Notes: generated by a model from the sequence alone, not told the origin. A stretch of DNA of 64,000 bases from JANMCE01 sp963791625 (GCA_963791625.1 CAWBTA010000016.1:62001-126000); one strand, 5' to 3'. Counted from the first letter of the stretch, positions 8,775 through 17,840 are shown. Made by a program: numbers and translations.

Positions 8775-8887
8775 TTCTCAATCTCTACTTGCTGTGCTTT
8801 GAGGTCTACCCGACCCTCAGGAAGAGAGGGTGAATGGACGATTGGAGGGCGGTGGAGGCAGGACTAGGCACAACGGCCTCTCAACCG

Positions 8888-8923
8888 ACGGACAATCCTA
8901 ACGCGAAGGGGCTGAACCACCAA
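8888..8923 (-). promoter_or_regulatory. Promoter of the rpmJ (alpha) operon
   Basis: In the 181-bp gap between adk and rpmJ the minus strand reads TTGGTG (8918-8923), a 17-bp spacer and TAGGAT (8895-8900), a good actinobacterial sigma-70-type match. Transcription would start near 8888 and leave a leader of about 110 nt before rpmJ. No other gene fits in this gap. Confidence 0.6.
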
Positions 8924-8955
8924 GTTCCCGAGAGGAAGCCGAAACAACCATCGTA

Positions 8956-9633
8956 TCAGTGCCGATCATCACTTCGGCGTTTGGCCCGGTCAATAGTCGT
9001 AACGACACGGCTGAACACGGCATCGGGGTGACCGACCCCGTTCACCACCGCTAGCAGACCTTTGGCCGAATAGTGTTCGATCAGGGGCGAGGTCTGGCTC
9101 TCATACAGGTCGAGGCGGGTGTTGATGGCTTCCGGGGTGTCGTCGTAGCGCTGGACGATGTCTCCGCCGCAGTTGTCGCACAGCCACGGCTGAGACTCTC
9201 GTCCGGTCGCAGCGAAGTTCTTTTGGCAGTCACGACAAAACCTGCGAGCCGCGAGGCGCTCGAGCACCAGCTCCCGCGGGACGTCTAGGTCGATGGCCAG
9301 ATCGAGGGGACGGTCGACGGTGATCTCGCTGAGCGCTTCGGCCTGCGCGACCGTCCGCGGAAATCCATCCAGAAGGTAGCCACGGCCGCGGGCGTCGGGA
9401 CGCTCGAGCCGTTCCTTGACGATGCCGATCATGATGTCGTCGCCGACGAGGCCCCCCTCGTTGATGATGGCTTTGGCCTTCTTGCCCAGTTCGGTACCTT
9501 CTTGCACGTTGGCACGAAGGATGTCGCCGGTGGAGATATGGGGCACGACGTAGTGCCGGGACAGGCGGGTGCACTGAGTGCCTTTACCAGCGCCTTGCCG
9601 TCCGAGGATGATCAGGCGGGCACCGGGAATCAC
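8956..9633 (-). CDS. adk: Adenylate kinase, long form with zinc LID
   Basis: Balances adenine nucleotides (ATP + AMP to 2 ADP). The 225-residue protein has the P-loop LGRQGAGKGTQC, AMP-binding ISTGDILRA and GFPRT, and a LID with CRDC ... CDNCGG, the four-cysteine zinc form. The P-loop reads GRQG where most family members have GPPG. Follows secY by 13 bp. map is not next to it. Confidence 0.96.
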   Translation of the reverse strand: MIPGARLIILGRQGAGKGTQCTRLSRHYVVPHISTGDILRANVQEGTELGKKAKAIINEGGLVGDDIMIGIVKERLERPDARGRGYLLDGFPRTVAQAEALSEITVDRPLDLAIDLDVPRELVLERLAARRFCRDCQKNFAATGRESQPWLCDNCGGDIVQRYDDTPEAINTRLDLYESQTSPLIEHYSAKGLLAVVNGVGHPDAVFSRVVTTIDRAKRRSDDRH

Positions 9634-9646
9634 GGGCGCCCCGGCA

Positions 9647-10954
9647 TCACTTCAGGAAGCCCTCGTAGTTTCGGAGCATGAGCTGGCTGTCGACCTGCTT
9701 CATCGTTTCCAGCGCCACACCAACCGCGATCAGCACGGTGGTGCCACCAAAGGGGAAGTTGTTGACCTTGGCGATGGCCAGCACGATGGACGGAAGCAAA
9801 GCAATGGCCGCGATGAAAAGTGCGCCCGGCAGCGTGATGCGGTTGAGGATCTTTGACAGGTGCGACTCGGTCTGACGACCGGGGCGAATACCCGGGATGA
9901 AGCCGCCTTGCTTGCGGATCTGATCGGCCTGCTTGATTGGGTCGAACGCAATGGCGTTATAGAAGTAGGCGAACGCCACGATCATGAAGCCGTAGATGAT
10001 GAGGTGCAGCCAGTTCTGGTTGTCGAGCACGTAGGTGTCGATAACCTTCTGTAGCCAGTCGGCGTGGATCAGGTTGGTGAGCAACGCCGGGAGCAACAGC
10101 ACCGATGAGGCAAAGATGATGGGCACGACGCCGGCCTGGTTGACCTTCAACGGGATGTATGTGCTCTGACCGCCGTACATCCGGCGACCCTGCACTCGCT
10201 TGGCGAACTGCACCGGGATACGACGCTGTCCGTTTTCGATGAACACGATGGCCACCAGCGTGGCGAGAGAAATGGCAATCAGAATCGCAAAGAGGATGAA
10301 CTTCTCCTCTTTGAGGATCCGGTAATAGTCGTAGGGCAGACTCGACACGACCGATGCGAAGATCAGAATGGACATGCCGTTGCCGATACCGCGCTGCGTG
10401 ATGAGCTCGCCAATCCACATCAATACGGCGGTTCCGGCGGTCAGCGTGAACACGACCAGCAGCACACGAAGCAGCGGGAAGCCCGGGATGAGCACCACGT
10501 TGATGCCGCGACCACGACCGCCCAGCAGTGTGGCGCCGCCGCCCTTACCGAACAGGAAGGTGAGGCCGGTGGCCTGCAGCAACGCAATGGCCATCGCGAT
10601 GTAGCGGGTCCACTGCGTGATCTTGCGTTGACCAACGGCGCCCTGGTTCTGCCATTCCTCGAGCTTCGGAATCACCACACCGAGAATCTGCACGATGATG
10701 GACGCCGTGATGTACGGCATGATGCCCAGCGCAAAAATGGCGAACTGGCTAAGCGCACCACCCGAGAACAGGTTCAGGAAGCCGATGGTGCCCTGCTGCT
10801 CGGCAGACTTCTGGAACTGCTTGACCTGCAGATGGTCGATACCGGGCACCTGAAGGTGGGCGCCGAGCCGATACAAGACAACCATGGCCAAGGTAAACGC
10901 AATCTTCTTGCGAAGCTCGGGAACCTTGAAGATGTTGGTAACGCTTGAAAGCAC
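9647..10954 (-). CDS. secY: Preprotein translocase subunit SecY
   Basis: Channel subunit of the SecYEG translocon in the inner membrane. The 435-residue protein has ten hydrophobic segments, with recognisable GIMPYITASIIVQIL, the TM5 region MWIGELITQRGIGNG and the late FIPGIRPG loop. Last part of the spc gene block, just after rplO. Confidence 0.97.
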   Translation of the reverse strand: MLSSVTNIFKVPELRKKIAFTLAMVVLYRLGAHLQVPGIDHLQVKQFQKSAEQQGTIGFLNLFSGGALSQFAIFALGIMPYITASIIVQILGVVIPKLEEWQNQGAVGQRKITQWTRYIAMAIALLQATGLTFLFGKGGGATLLGGRGRGINVVLIPGFPLLRVLLVVFTLTAGTAVLMWIGELITQRGIGNGMSILIFASVVSSLPYDYYRILKEEKFILFAILIAISLATLVAIVFIENGQRRIPVQFAKRVQGRRMYGGQSTYIPLKVNQAGVVPIIFASSVLLLPALLTNLIHADWLQKVIDTYVLDNQNWLHLIIYGFMIVAFAYFYNAIAFDPIKQADQIRKQGGFIPGIRPGRQTESHLSKILNRITLPGALFIAAIALLPSIVLAIAKVNNFPFGGTTVLIAVGVALETMKQVDSQLMLRNYEGFLK

Positions 10955-10998
10955 GGCGCCGCTCCGAAATTTCTCTGCTGGGGTGGTGAAACCCTATG

Positions 10999-11492
10999 TC
11001 AGCGGTTGGTGAACTGGTTGCCTTTGACGGGCGGACGACCGGCCGGACCGAAGGGAAGAGGAAGCTTGGTTACGGTACCACCGGCAGCGGTGATCGCCTC
11101 GACAGCCGACGCCGAAAAGCGTGAGCGGTGACATGCACGGCGCGAGTGATCTCACCACGGCCGAGCACCTTCAACAACGCGCCCTTGTGCGACAGACCGT
11201 TGGCGAACAGCACGCCGGGATCGACCTCGTTCAAGCCGAGTTCGTCGATGACGTCAAGGTTGATGCCCTGGTATTCGATGCGGAACGGGTTGTTGAAGCC
11301 CTTCAGCTTGGGGATGCGCTGCTTGAGTGGCATCTGGCCACCTTCGAAGCCGCGAGCAACCTTGCCACGACCGCGGGACTGCTGACCCTTGGTACCGCGA
11401 CCGGCGGTCTTACCTTTGCTGCCGATACCGCGACCGACGCGCATCTTGCGCTTGTTGGAGCCGGGAGCCGGCTGCAGTTCGTCTACGCGCAT
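10999..11492 (-). CDS. rplO: Ribosomal protein L15, with an apparent single-base deletion
   Basis: The frame starts MRVDELQPAPGSNKRKMRVG and is normal L15 up to TAHAF near residue 125. It then runs into a frame of no homology ending at 11070. Shifting frame at the AAAA run (11115-11118) restores SASAVEAITAAGG and a tail ending KGNQFTNR with a TGA at 10999-11001. With one base added the gene has 165 codons, correct for L15. L15 is normally required for growth, so a sequencing deletion is more likely than a pseudogene. Confidence 0.92.
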
Positions 11493-11494
11493 GG

Positions 11495-11680
11495 TTACTT
11501 CTCCTCAACCGTTTCGACACGCACGAGGTGCGGCACGCGACGAAGCATGCCGTGGATCTCGGGGCGGTCGGGAAGGATGTTGGTATTGCCGATGGTGCCA
11601 AGTCCGAGGGCACGAAGCGTGCCGACCGTCTTGGGCTTCTCACCGATCTTGGACTTGAACTGGGTGACTTTCAGAGCCAT
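11495..11680 (-). CDS. rpmD: Ribosomal protein L30
   Basis: A 61-residue protein starting MALKVTQFKSKIGEKPKT, with LRALGLGTIGNTN and a short L30-type C-terminus. Its ATG overlaps the rpsE stop by one base (TAATG), implying translational coupling. Confidence 0.97.
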   Translation of the reverse strand: MALKVTQFKSKIGEKPKTVGTLRALGLGTIGNTNILPDRPEIHGMLRRVPHLVRVETVEEK

Positions 11681-12267
11681 TAGTGGACCTCAGCCATCGG
11701 AGTGACGGGTCCGCGCTGGCTCTCGTTGTAAGCCGCCAGCAGACCCTTCGGGACGAATTCTTCAGCGGACAGGCCGCGGCGCTTGGCCACAACATCGGGG
11801 CGCTGCAGGTTCTTCAGACCATGGATAGTTGCACGGGCAACGTTGATGGCGTTCGAGGAACCGAGGGACTTGCAGAGCACGTCGTGCACGCCGGCCTCTT
11901 CGAGGATGATGCGGGCGGCGCCACCGGCGATAACACCGGTACCCGGAGCAGCCGGCTTCAGCAGAACCCGGCCGGCACCCTGGATGCCGTAGATCGGGTG
12001 GGTGATGGTGCTGCCGGCACGAGCGACGGCGAAGAGGTTCTTCTTGGCCTCTTCGGTGCCCTTCTGGATAGCGAGGGGCACTTCTTTGGCCTTGCCGTAA
12101 CCCAGGCCGACCTTGCCGTTGCCGTCACCGACGACGACGAGTGCGGTGAAGCTGAAGCGACGACCACCCTTGACGACCTTGGCCACACGGTTGATGTGGA
12201 TGACGCGTGACTCGCGCAGACCGTTCGGGTCCGGGGCGCGCTCGGCGTTGCGATCAAAGTTGCTCAT
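11680..12267 (-). CDS. rpsE: Ribosomal protein S5
   Basis: 30S protein involved in decoding fidelity. The 195-residue protein has the S5 double-stranded RNA-binding motif INRVAKVVKGGRRFSFTAL and the C-terminal S5 domain with GGAARIILEEAGV. Overlaps rplR by one base at its start and rpmD by one base at its end. Confidence 0.98.
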   Translation of the reverse strand: MSNFDRNAERAPDPNGLRESRVIHINRVAKVVKGGRRFSFTALVVVGDGNGKVGLGYGKAKEVPLAIQKGTEEAKKNLFAVARAGSTITHPIYGIQGAGRVLLKPAAPGTGVIAGGAARIILEEAGVHDVLCKSLGSSNAINVARATIHGLKNLQRPDVVAKRRGLSAEEFVPKGLLAAYNESQRGPVTPMAEVH

Positions 12268-12635
12268 CAGAACTCCAGTCCTGCGTCACGGGCAGCCTGG
12301 GCGGCGGCTGCCACCCGGCCGTGATACTGAAAGCCACCGCGGTCGAACACGACCTTGTCGATACCGGCAGCCTTGGCCCGCTCGGCGATTGCCGAACCAA
12401 CCCGCTGCGCAGCGGCGATAGAACCGGTGGAACCAGCGGCCTTGATGCCGGCTTCGAGCGTGGACGCCGAAGCAATGGTGTGGCCCTTGTTGTCATCGAT
12501 GAGCTGCAAGACAAAGTGCCGGGACGAACGGAACACGGCAAGACGCGGACGCGATGCCGTGCCTTCGATCTTCTTGCGCACACGGAAGTGGCGGCGCTTG
12601 CGGCTGGTGAGCCGGACTTTCGACGTATTCGCCAT
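12267..12635 (-). CDS. rplR: Ribosomal protein L18
   Basis: Binds 5S rRNA in the central protuberance. The 122-residue protein has RKRRHFRVRKKIEGTASRPR and the C-terminal DRGGFQYHGRVAAAAQAARD. Lies between rplF (3 bp gap) and rpsE (one-base overlap). Confidence 0.98.
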   Translation of the reverse strand: MANTSKVRLTSRKRRHFRVRKKIEGTASRPRLAVFRSSRHFVLQLIDDNKGHTIASASTLEAGIKAAGSTGSIAAAQRVGSAIAERAKAAGIDKVVFDRGGFQYHGRVAAAAQAARDAGLEF

Positions 12636-12638
12636 GAC

Positions 12639-13181
12639 TTACTTCTTCCCGGTCTTGCCGGCTTTGCGCAGAATGCGCTCTCCGGCGTACTTGACGCCCT
12701 TGCCCTTGTAGGGCTCGGGCTTGCGGAGCGAGCGGATGTTGGCGGCAACCTGGCCGACAGCTTCCTTATCGATGCCCTGCACGATGATCTTGGTGGGGGC
12801 CGGCACGGTGAAGGTGATGCCCTCGGGGGCATTCACCACAACCGGGTGGCTGAAACCGAGCGCCAGCTTCAGGCCCGAGGGGCCTTGGGCTTCGGCACGG
12901 TAGCCAACGCCGACAATGTCGAGTTCCTTGGTGAAACCAGCGGTGACGCCGGTGACCATGTTCGAGACCAACGTGCGGGTGAGGCCGTGGAGTGCACGGT
13001 TCATGCGTTCGTCATTCGGGCGCTCAACATAGAGGTGACCCTCGTCTTCACGCACACTGATTTCGCCGGCGAGCGCACGGGACAGGGTGCCCTTCGGGCC
13101 CTTGACCATAACGACACCGTCAATGATGGAGACGTTGACGCCACTGGGAACAGCGATAGGAGCTTTACCAATTCGGGACAT
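12639..13181 (-). CDS. rplF: Ribosomal protein L6
   Basis: Large-subunit protein near the factor-binding site. The 180-residue protein starts MSRIGKAPIAVPSGVNV and ends with the L6 signature KPEPYKGKGVKYAGE. Seven bases after rpsH. Confidence 0.98.
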   Translation of the reverse strand: MSRIGKAPIAVPSGVNVSIIDGVVMVKGPKGTLSRALAGEISVREDEGHLYVERPNDERMNRALHGLTRTLVSNMVTGVTAGFTKELDIVGVGYRAEAQGPSGLKLALGFSHPVVVNAPEGITFTVPAPTKIIVQGIDKEAVGQVAANIRSLRKPEPYKGKGVKYAGERILRKAGKTGKK

Positions 13182-13188
13182 CAGAGCC

Positions 13189-13593
13189 TCACCACACGAA
13201 GCACAGGAGCTCGCCGCCGACTTTGCGCTTGCGCGCTTCGCGGTCGGTCAGGAGGCCCTGGCTGGTTGATAGGACGGCGACGCCGAGGCCACCGAGAACG
13301 CGGGGCACGGTGTCGGACTGGACGTACTGGCGCAGACCCGGCTTGGACACGCGGCGCAGCCCTGAGATGGTACGGACCCGGTCGGGCGTGTACTTCATCT
13401 TGATGGAAAGCACGTTGCCCGGACCCTTGGTGGAGGGAGCAACATCGAAACCCTCGATGTAACCCTCCTTCAAGAGCACGCCGGCAAGCGCGACCTTCTG
13501 CTTGGAGCTCGGCATGGACACGTCATCGTGCATCGCCACATTGGCGTTGCGGATGCGAGTGAGCATGTCGGCGATGGGATCAGTCATGGTCAT
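13189..13593 (-). CDS. rpsH: Ribosomal protein S8
   Basis: Primary 16S rRNA-binding protein. The 134-residue protein has the N-terminus TDPIADMLTRIRNANVAMHD and the C-terminal signature GGLGVAVLSTSQGLLTDREA. An alternative ATG two codons in (MTDPIADM) may be the true start. Confidence 0.97.
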   Translation of the reverse strand: MTMTDPIADMLTRIRNANVAMHDDVSMPSSKQKVALAGVLLKEGYIEGFDVAPSTKGPGNVLSIKMKYTPDRVRTISGLRRVSKPGLRQYVQSDTVPRVLGGLGVAVLSTSQGLLTDREARKRKVGGELLCFVW

Positions 13594-13605
13594 GTCAGAC
13601 GCCCC

Positions 13606-13791
13606 TTACCAGCTGGCCTTCGTAACGCCGGGAACTTCGCCGGCGTGCACCATCTCCCGCAAGCAAATGCGGCAGAGGCTGAACTTACGGAATACCGCAC
13701 GCGGTCGGCCGCAACGCTTACAACGCGTGTACGCCCGCACCTTGTACTTCGGCTTGCGGTTGGACTTCTCAATGAGTGCTTTTTTCGCCAT
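13606..13791 (-). CDS. rpsN: Ribosomal protein S14, zinc (type Z) form
   Basis: Only 61 residues. CKRCGRP and CRICLRE supply the four cysteines of the zinc site that defines the short type Z S14. The N-terminus is MAKKALIEKSNRKPKYKVRA. Lies between rplE and rpsH as usual. Confidence 0.97.
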   Translation of the reverse strand: MAKKALIEKSNRKPKYKVRAYTRCKRCGRPRAVFRKFSLCRICLREMVHAGEVPGVTKASW

Positions 13792-13816
13792 TTATTTTCA
13801 CAGGCCTTTCAGCGCA

Positions 13817-14476
13817 CTACTTCTTCTTCGCCTTGGGGGCGGCGGCGGGACGAGCGGACTTGCCACCACGCGCCGGACCTCGGCGCTTGACGGTCTTCTT
13901 CGGAGGCGGGCCGGCATCGGCACCCTTCTTGAACGGGAATCCGTAAGCATCAAGAAGAGCCTTGCCAGCGGCATCGGTCGTTGCGGTGGTGACAATCGTG
14001 ATGTCCATGCCACGGGCCACGTCGACCTTGTCGTAGTCGATCTCCGGGAACATGAGCTGGTCGGACACACCAAAGGTGTAGTTGCCCCGACCATCCCAGC
14101 TGTACGGATTGAGACCACGAAAGTCACGGATGCGAGGGATGGAGACGGCGACCAGGCGGTCGAAGAACTCCCACATGCGGTCGCCTCGAAGGGTGACCTT
14201 GCAACCAATGGACTGACCTTCGCGAAGCTTGAACGCTGCGATGGACTTGCCGGCCTTGGTGATCATCGGCTTTTGGCCGCTGATGGTGGTGAGGTCGGCG
14301 ACCGCAACATCAAGCAGCGACGGCTGGCCAACGGCCCGACCGACGCCCATGTTGAGGACGATCTTTTCCATGCGGGGTACTTCCATGATGTTGGAAACAC
14401 CCAGCGTCTCTTTGAGCTGCACACGAATCTCTTCGTTGTACTTCTTCTTCAAACGGGGAAGTTCAGCGGTGCTCAT
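13817..14476 (-). CDS. rplE: Ribosomal protein L5 with basic C-terminal tail
   Basis: 5S rRNA-binding protein of the central protuberance. The L5 core (about residues 1-185) contains MEKIVLNMGVGRA and FRGLNPYSWDGRGNY. Beyond it is a Pro/Lys/Ala-rich tail of about 30 residues ending AAPKAKKK that ordinary L5 lacks. The start overlaps the rplX stop by four bases. Confidence 0.97.
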   Translation of the reverse strand: MSTAELPRLKKKYNEEIRVQLKETLGVSNIMEVPRMEKIVLNMGVGRAVGQPSLLDVAVADLTTISGQKPMITKAGKSIAAFKLREGQSIGCKVTLRGDRMWEFFDRLVAVSIPRIRDFRGLNPYSWDGRGNYTFGVSDQLMFPEIDYDKVDVARGMDITIVTTATTDAAGKALLDAYGFPFKKGADAGPPPKKTVKRRGPARGGKSARPAAAPKAKKK

Positions 14477-14777
14477 GCCAGTACCTCTCCGGTGCGCTTG
14501 GCGATACGAACTTTGGTGCCATCGGCCTGCACCTTGTAGCCAACGCGGGACGGCTTGCCGCCGACCACGATGGCCACATTGCTGGCATCCATCGGCATGT
14601 TCTTGTCGATGATGCCGGCCTGGATGGTGGCGCTGGTTGACTTCTGGTGCTTGCGGGCGACGTTGATGCCCTGGATGATCACCTTGTTCTTGGCAGGCAT
14701 GACGGTCTGGATGACGCCTTCCTTGCCGCGGTCCTTGCCCGAGAGCACGACCACACGGTCACCTTTTTGAGCTTCAT
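14473..14777 (-). CDS. rplX: Ribosomal protein L24, with an apparent single-base deletion near the start
   Basis: The strong Shine-Dalgarno GGAGGTGAT precedes ATG 14777, which reads MKLKK before falling out of frame. The L24 KOW frame (VVVLSGKDRGKEG) resumes from about 14757. One base is missing from the A5G2 run at 14762-14768. Restoring it gives MKLKKGDRVVVLSG and 101 residues in all. An internal GTG at 14754 would give a shortened protein but lacks a ribosome site. Confidence 0.93.
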
Positions 14778-14778
14778 G

Positions 14779-15147
14779 TCAGATCACCTCCGGGGCGAGT
14801 GAAACGATGCGCATGAACTTCTTGTCGCGCAGTTCACGGCCGACCGGGCCGAAGATGCGCGTGCCACGCGGGGAATGGTCATCTTTGATGAGGACGGCTG
14901 CGTTCTCATCAAAGCGGATGTAGCTGCCATCGGGACGGCGGCGTTCTTTGCTCGTGCGAACGACGACGCACTTGACGACATCGCCCTTCTTCACGGCCGC
15001 GCCGGGAATGGCATCTTTCACGGTGGCTACGAAGATGTCACCAATCGCCGCATAGCGACGACGGGTGCCTCCGAGCACCTTGATACAGAGGACCTCTTTG
15101 GCGCCGCTGTTGTCAGCGACCCGGAGGCGGGATTCTTGCTGGATCAT
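14779..15147 (-). CDS. rplN: Ribosomal protein L14
   Basis: Large-subunit interface protein. The 122-residue protein starts MIQQESRLRVADNSGAKEVL and includes VKKGDVVKCVVVRT and RIFGPVGRELRDKKFMRIVS. The rplX ATG follows its stop by one base. Confidence 0.98.
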   Translation of the reverse strand: MIQQESRLRVADNSGAKEVLCIKVLGGTRRRYAAIGDIFVATVKDAIPGAAVKKGDVVKCVVVRTSKERRRPDGSYIRFDENAAVLIKDDHSPRGTRIFGPVGRELRDKKFMRIVSLAPEVI

Positions 15148-15150
15148 GGC

Positions 15151-15435
15151 TTACTTGGCCCTCTCCAAGACGTCGACGAGACGCCAGCGCTTGAGCTTGG
15201 ACAACGGACGGGTCTCCATGACCCGCACGCGGTCGCCAACCTTGGCATCGCCGGTTTCGTCGTGGGCGTACAGTTTCTTCGTGCGCTGGATGAACTTGGC
15301 GTACTTCGGGTGGCGAACTTTTTCGACAATGGCAACGACGATGGTCTTGTCCATAGACGACGACACGACGATGCCTTCACGAACCTTGCGGTCGTTACGC
15401 TCTTCGGTTTCAGCAGCGGCGATTACTTCAGCCAT
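15151..15435 (-). CDS. rpsQ: Ribosomal protein S17
   Basis: Primary 16S rRNA binder with an OB fold. The 94-residue protein has VSSSMDKTIVVAIVEKVRHP, the S17 core, after a short acidic N-terminal extension (MAEVIAAAETEERND). Overlaps the rpmC stop by one base. Confidence 0.97.
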   Translation of the reverse strand: MAEVIAAAETEERNDRKVREGIVVSSSMDKTIVVAIVEKVRHPKYAKFIQRTKKLYAHDETGDAKVGDRVRVMETRPLSKLKRWRLVDVLERAK

Positions 15436-15656
15436 TACTTGGTTCCCTTCTCGGCCGCTTCGATCTCACGCTGGCGCAGGACCGTGTTGATTCGTGCAAT
15501 CTGCTTCTTGGCCTTCTGCAGCTGCGCCGGGTTGTCGAGCTGACCCGTGGCGTTGCGGAAGCGGAGCTTGAACGCTTCGTCCTTGGAGGACGCGAGCGCC
15601 TCGGACAAACCGGTGATGTCCATGCCGGACAGGTCAACCATTTGCTTGTTGGCCAT
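15435..15656 (-). CDS. rpmC: Ribosomal protein L29
   Basis: A 73-residue two-helix protein at the exit tunnel. It contains ALASSKDEAFKLRFRNATGQ, the L29 signature, and KKQIARINTVLRQRE. Lies between rplP and rpsQ. Confidence 0.96.
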   Translation of the reverse strand: MANKQMVDLSGMDITGLSEALASSKDEAFKLRFRNATGQLDNPAQLQKAKKQIARINTVLRQREIEAAEKGTK

Positions 15657-15658
15657 GA

Positions 15659-16075
15659 TCAGATCGCCTCTTCTCGGGTGACGACGCGAGCCTTGATCGG
15701 AAGCTTTTGGATGGCACGCTCAAGTGCCTGCTTCGCGATGTCGGATGTCGGGTAGGAGAGTTCGAACATGATGCGGCCAGGCTTCACAACGGCCACGTAG
15801 TGCTCGGGGTTGCCCTTGCCGGAACCCATGCGGGTCTCGGCCGGCTTCTCGGTGACGGGCTTGTCGGGGAACACATTGATCCAAACCTTGCCGCCACGCT
15901 TGATGTGGCGGGTCATGGCGATACGTGCAGCCTCGATCTGGCGGGCGGTGATCCAGCCTGGCTCAAGAGCCATGATGCCGTACTCACCAAAGTGCAGCGC
16001 TGAGCTGCCTTTGACCTCACCCTTCATGCGACCGCGGTGATGCTTGCGGTGCTTCATTCTGCGGGGCATCAACAT
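15659..16075 (-). CDS. rplP: Ribosomal protein L16
   Basis: Large-subunit protein near the A site. The 138-residue protein starts MLMPRRMKHRKHHRGRMKG and has MGSGKGNPEHYVAVVKPGR and SDIAKQALERAIQKLPIK, typical L16 motifs. Three bases after rpsC. Confidence 0.98.
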   Translation of the reverse strand: MLMPRRMKHRKHHRGRMKGEVKGSSALHFGEYGIMALEPGWITARQIEAARIAMTRHIKRGGKVWINVFPDKPVTEKPAETRMGSGKGNPEHYVAVVKPGRIMFELSYPTSDIAKQALERAIQKLPIKARVVTREEAI

Positions 16076-16078
16076 GAT

Positions 16079-16969
16079 TTAGTCCTCCGCCCGGAAGTGC
16101 AGGGGCTCGTTCGTGGTGGTGCGGGTGCGGCGTTCGATTTCTTCTTCTTCGGCCAGCAACTTCTCGATGTCCGGGTCGGCTTCTTTCACCAACGGGACCA
16201 TCTCGACAATGTCGTCACCCTGCACCTTGCGGCCAGCGGAGGACACAACGCGACGAGCACCAGCGCCGGCGGGGGCACCCATGGTGTCGCCGACTGCGAG
16301 GGTGTCAATGGCGAGGGGCTTGGCTTCAACCTGGGGACGGTACGGCAGGATGTCACCCTTGTAGATCCACACCTTCACACCGATGCGGCCGTAGGTGGTC
16401 TTGGCCTCACGGAAGCCGTAGTCGATGTCAGCACGCAGCGTGTGTAGCGGAACCCGACCTTCGCGGTACCACTCGGTACGGCTCATTTCGGCGCCACCGA
16501 GGCGACCCGAGCACTGCACGCGGATGCCGAGAGCGCCAGCCTTCTGGGCGTTCTGAACCGCACGCTTCATGGCCCGACGGAAGGCGATGCGGCCGGCAAG
16601 CTGGTCGGCCACGCCCTGCGCAATGAGGGCGGCGTCAAGCTCGGGGCTCTTGATCTCAACGATGTTGAGCTGCACCTTGTTGTTGCCGGTGATCTTGGTG
16701 AGACCGGTACGGAGTTCATCGGCCTGGGCGCCACGGCGACCAATGACAATGCCCGGACGAGCGGTATGCACGTCGACCCGCAGCTTGTCGCTGGTGCGCT
16801 CGACCTCAATGCGGCTGATGGCGGCTTGCGGCAGCAGCTTCATGATGAAAGAGCGGATCTTCCAATCTTCAAGGAGGAACTCCTTGTACTTGCGATCGGA
16901 GAACCAGCGGGACTTCCACTCGGTGGTGATACCGAGGCGGAAGCCGTAGGGATTAACTTTCTGACCCAT
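16079..16969 (-). CDS. rpsC: Ribosomal protein S3
   Basis: mRNA-entry protein of the 30S. The 296-residue protein starts MGQKVNPYGFRLGITTEWKS, has a KH domain with VIGRRGAQ, and the C-terminal domain with GRLGGAEMSRTEWYREGRVP. A charged tail of about 75 residues (residues 220-296, ending LHFRAED) goes beyond the usual core, as in many actinobacteria. Its ATG overlaps the restored rplV stop (TAATG). Confidence 0.97.
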   Translation of the reverse strand: MGQKVNPYGFRLGITTEWKSRWFSDRKYKEFLLEDWKIRSFIMKLLPQAAISRIEVERTSDKLRVDVHTARPGIVIGRRGAQADELRTGLTKITGNNKVQLNIVEIKSPELDAALIAQGVADQLAGRIAFRRAMKRAVQNAQKAGALGIRVQCSGRLGGAEMSRTEWYREGRVPLHTLRADIDYGFREAKTTYGRIGVKVWIYKGDILPYRPQVEAKPLAIDTLAVGDTMGAPAGAGARRVVSSAGRKVQGDDIVEMVPLVKEADPDIEKLLAEEEEIERRTRTTTNEPLHFRAED

Positions 16970-17840
16970 TAGGCCTTGCCCTCCTCATCGGCGGCGTCGT
17001 CATCTTTTTGCTGCCACCAGGAGCAACGAAGCCAGCGGCCTCGGCAGCCTCTGCGGTAGCGAACCAAACCTCGGCAATGGTTGCGGCGTAGTACCGCGTG
17101 CCGGGTAGGTGATACTTCATGGAATCCGCGTTGCCCTTGATCTCGAAGCCTTCCGGCATCGCATCATCGGGAAGCGGGGCGTGTGAGCCTTCGCCGTAGG
17201 GCGCATCGGCAACGGCCGAGGTGTCGACCAACGTTGCCGGGGCATCGTCGTGCGCATGATCGGCGTGGTCGTGGTCATGGCCGTCGTGGTCATGATCGTG
17301 GCCGTCATGATCGTGATCGTGGGTGTCGGCGGTCTTGGCCTTCGACTTGGCGACGCGGTCACGGCGGCTGGTGGCCTGCTGAGCAGCGGCACCACGACGT
17401 GAGGTTGCGGCAGCCGGGTTGGCAGCCTCAATCTGACGGCGGCGAGCGAGAGCCGAGTCGGGCATCCGGGCGACGAGCACGGTGATGTGGCAGGTGCGCT
17501 TGCGGATTGCACCGGCGCGGCCACGAGCACGGGGGCGCATACGCTTGAGCGTGGGGCCTTCGTCGGAGAAACACGCCGAGACGTACAGCTCGTCGGGGTC
17601 CTGACCGTCATTGTTCTGCGCGTTGGCGACGGCCGAAGCCAGCGCCTTGCGGATCACGTGCGCAATGTCGCGCTCGACGAACTGCAGCACCTGATCGGCG
17701 TGGGTGACATCGAGGCCACGGATGAGGTCGAGCACTTCGCGGGCCTTGTAGGCCGACGAGCGCACGTACTTGACGACTGCACGGGTACCCGTGTTCTCGC
17801 CAACCTTGGTTGCGCCTTCGTTGGTCTTCGGTCCGGTCAT
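16969..17840 (-). CDS. rplV: Ribosomal protein L22 fused to a His/Asp-rich linker and an extra small domain
   Basis: Residues 1-130 are normal L22 (VRSSAYKAREVLDLIRGLDV, KRTCHITVLV). An Ala/Arg-rich linker follows. Residues 173-198 are an almost pure His/Asp/Gly run made of DHDHDGH repeats, which looks metal-binding. A final module (about 229-275) reads GFEIKGNADSMKYHLPGTRY then AEVWFATAEAAEAAGF. It resembles a small C-terminal domain found on several actinobacterial proteins (called the sunset domain, from memory). One base is missing from the A-run at 17005-17009. Restoring it gives a tail SKKDDDAADEEGKA and a TAA that overlaps the rpsC ATG, for 290 residues. Confidence 0.93.

Noticed and set aside
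17250..17330. Short GC-rich direct repeats in rplV resembling a CRISPR or satellite
   Set aside because: They are in-frame codons for the His/Asp-rich linker (CATGAC-type units), not spaced repeats.
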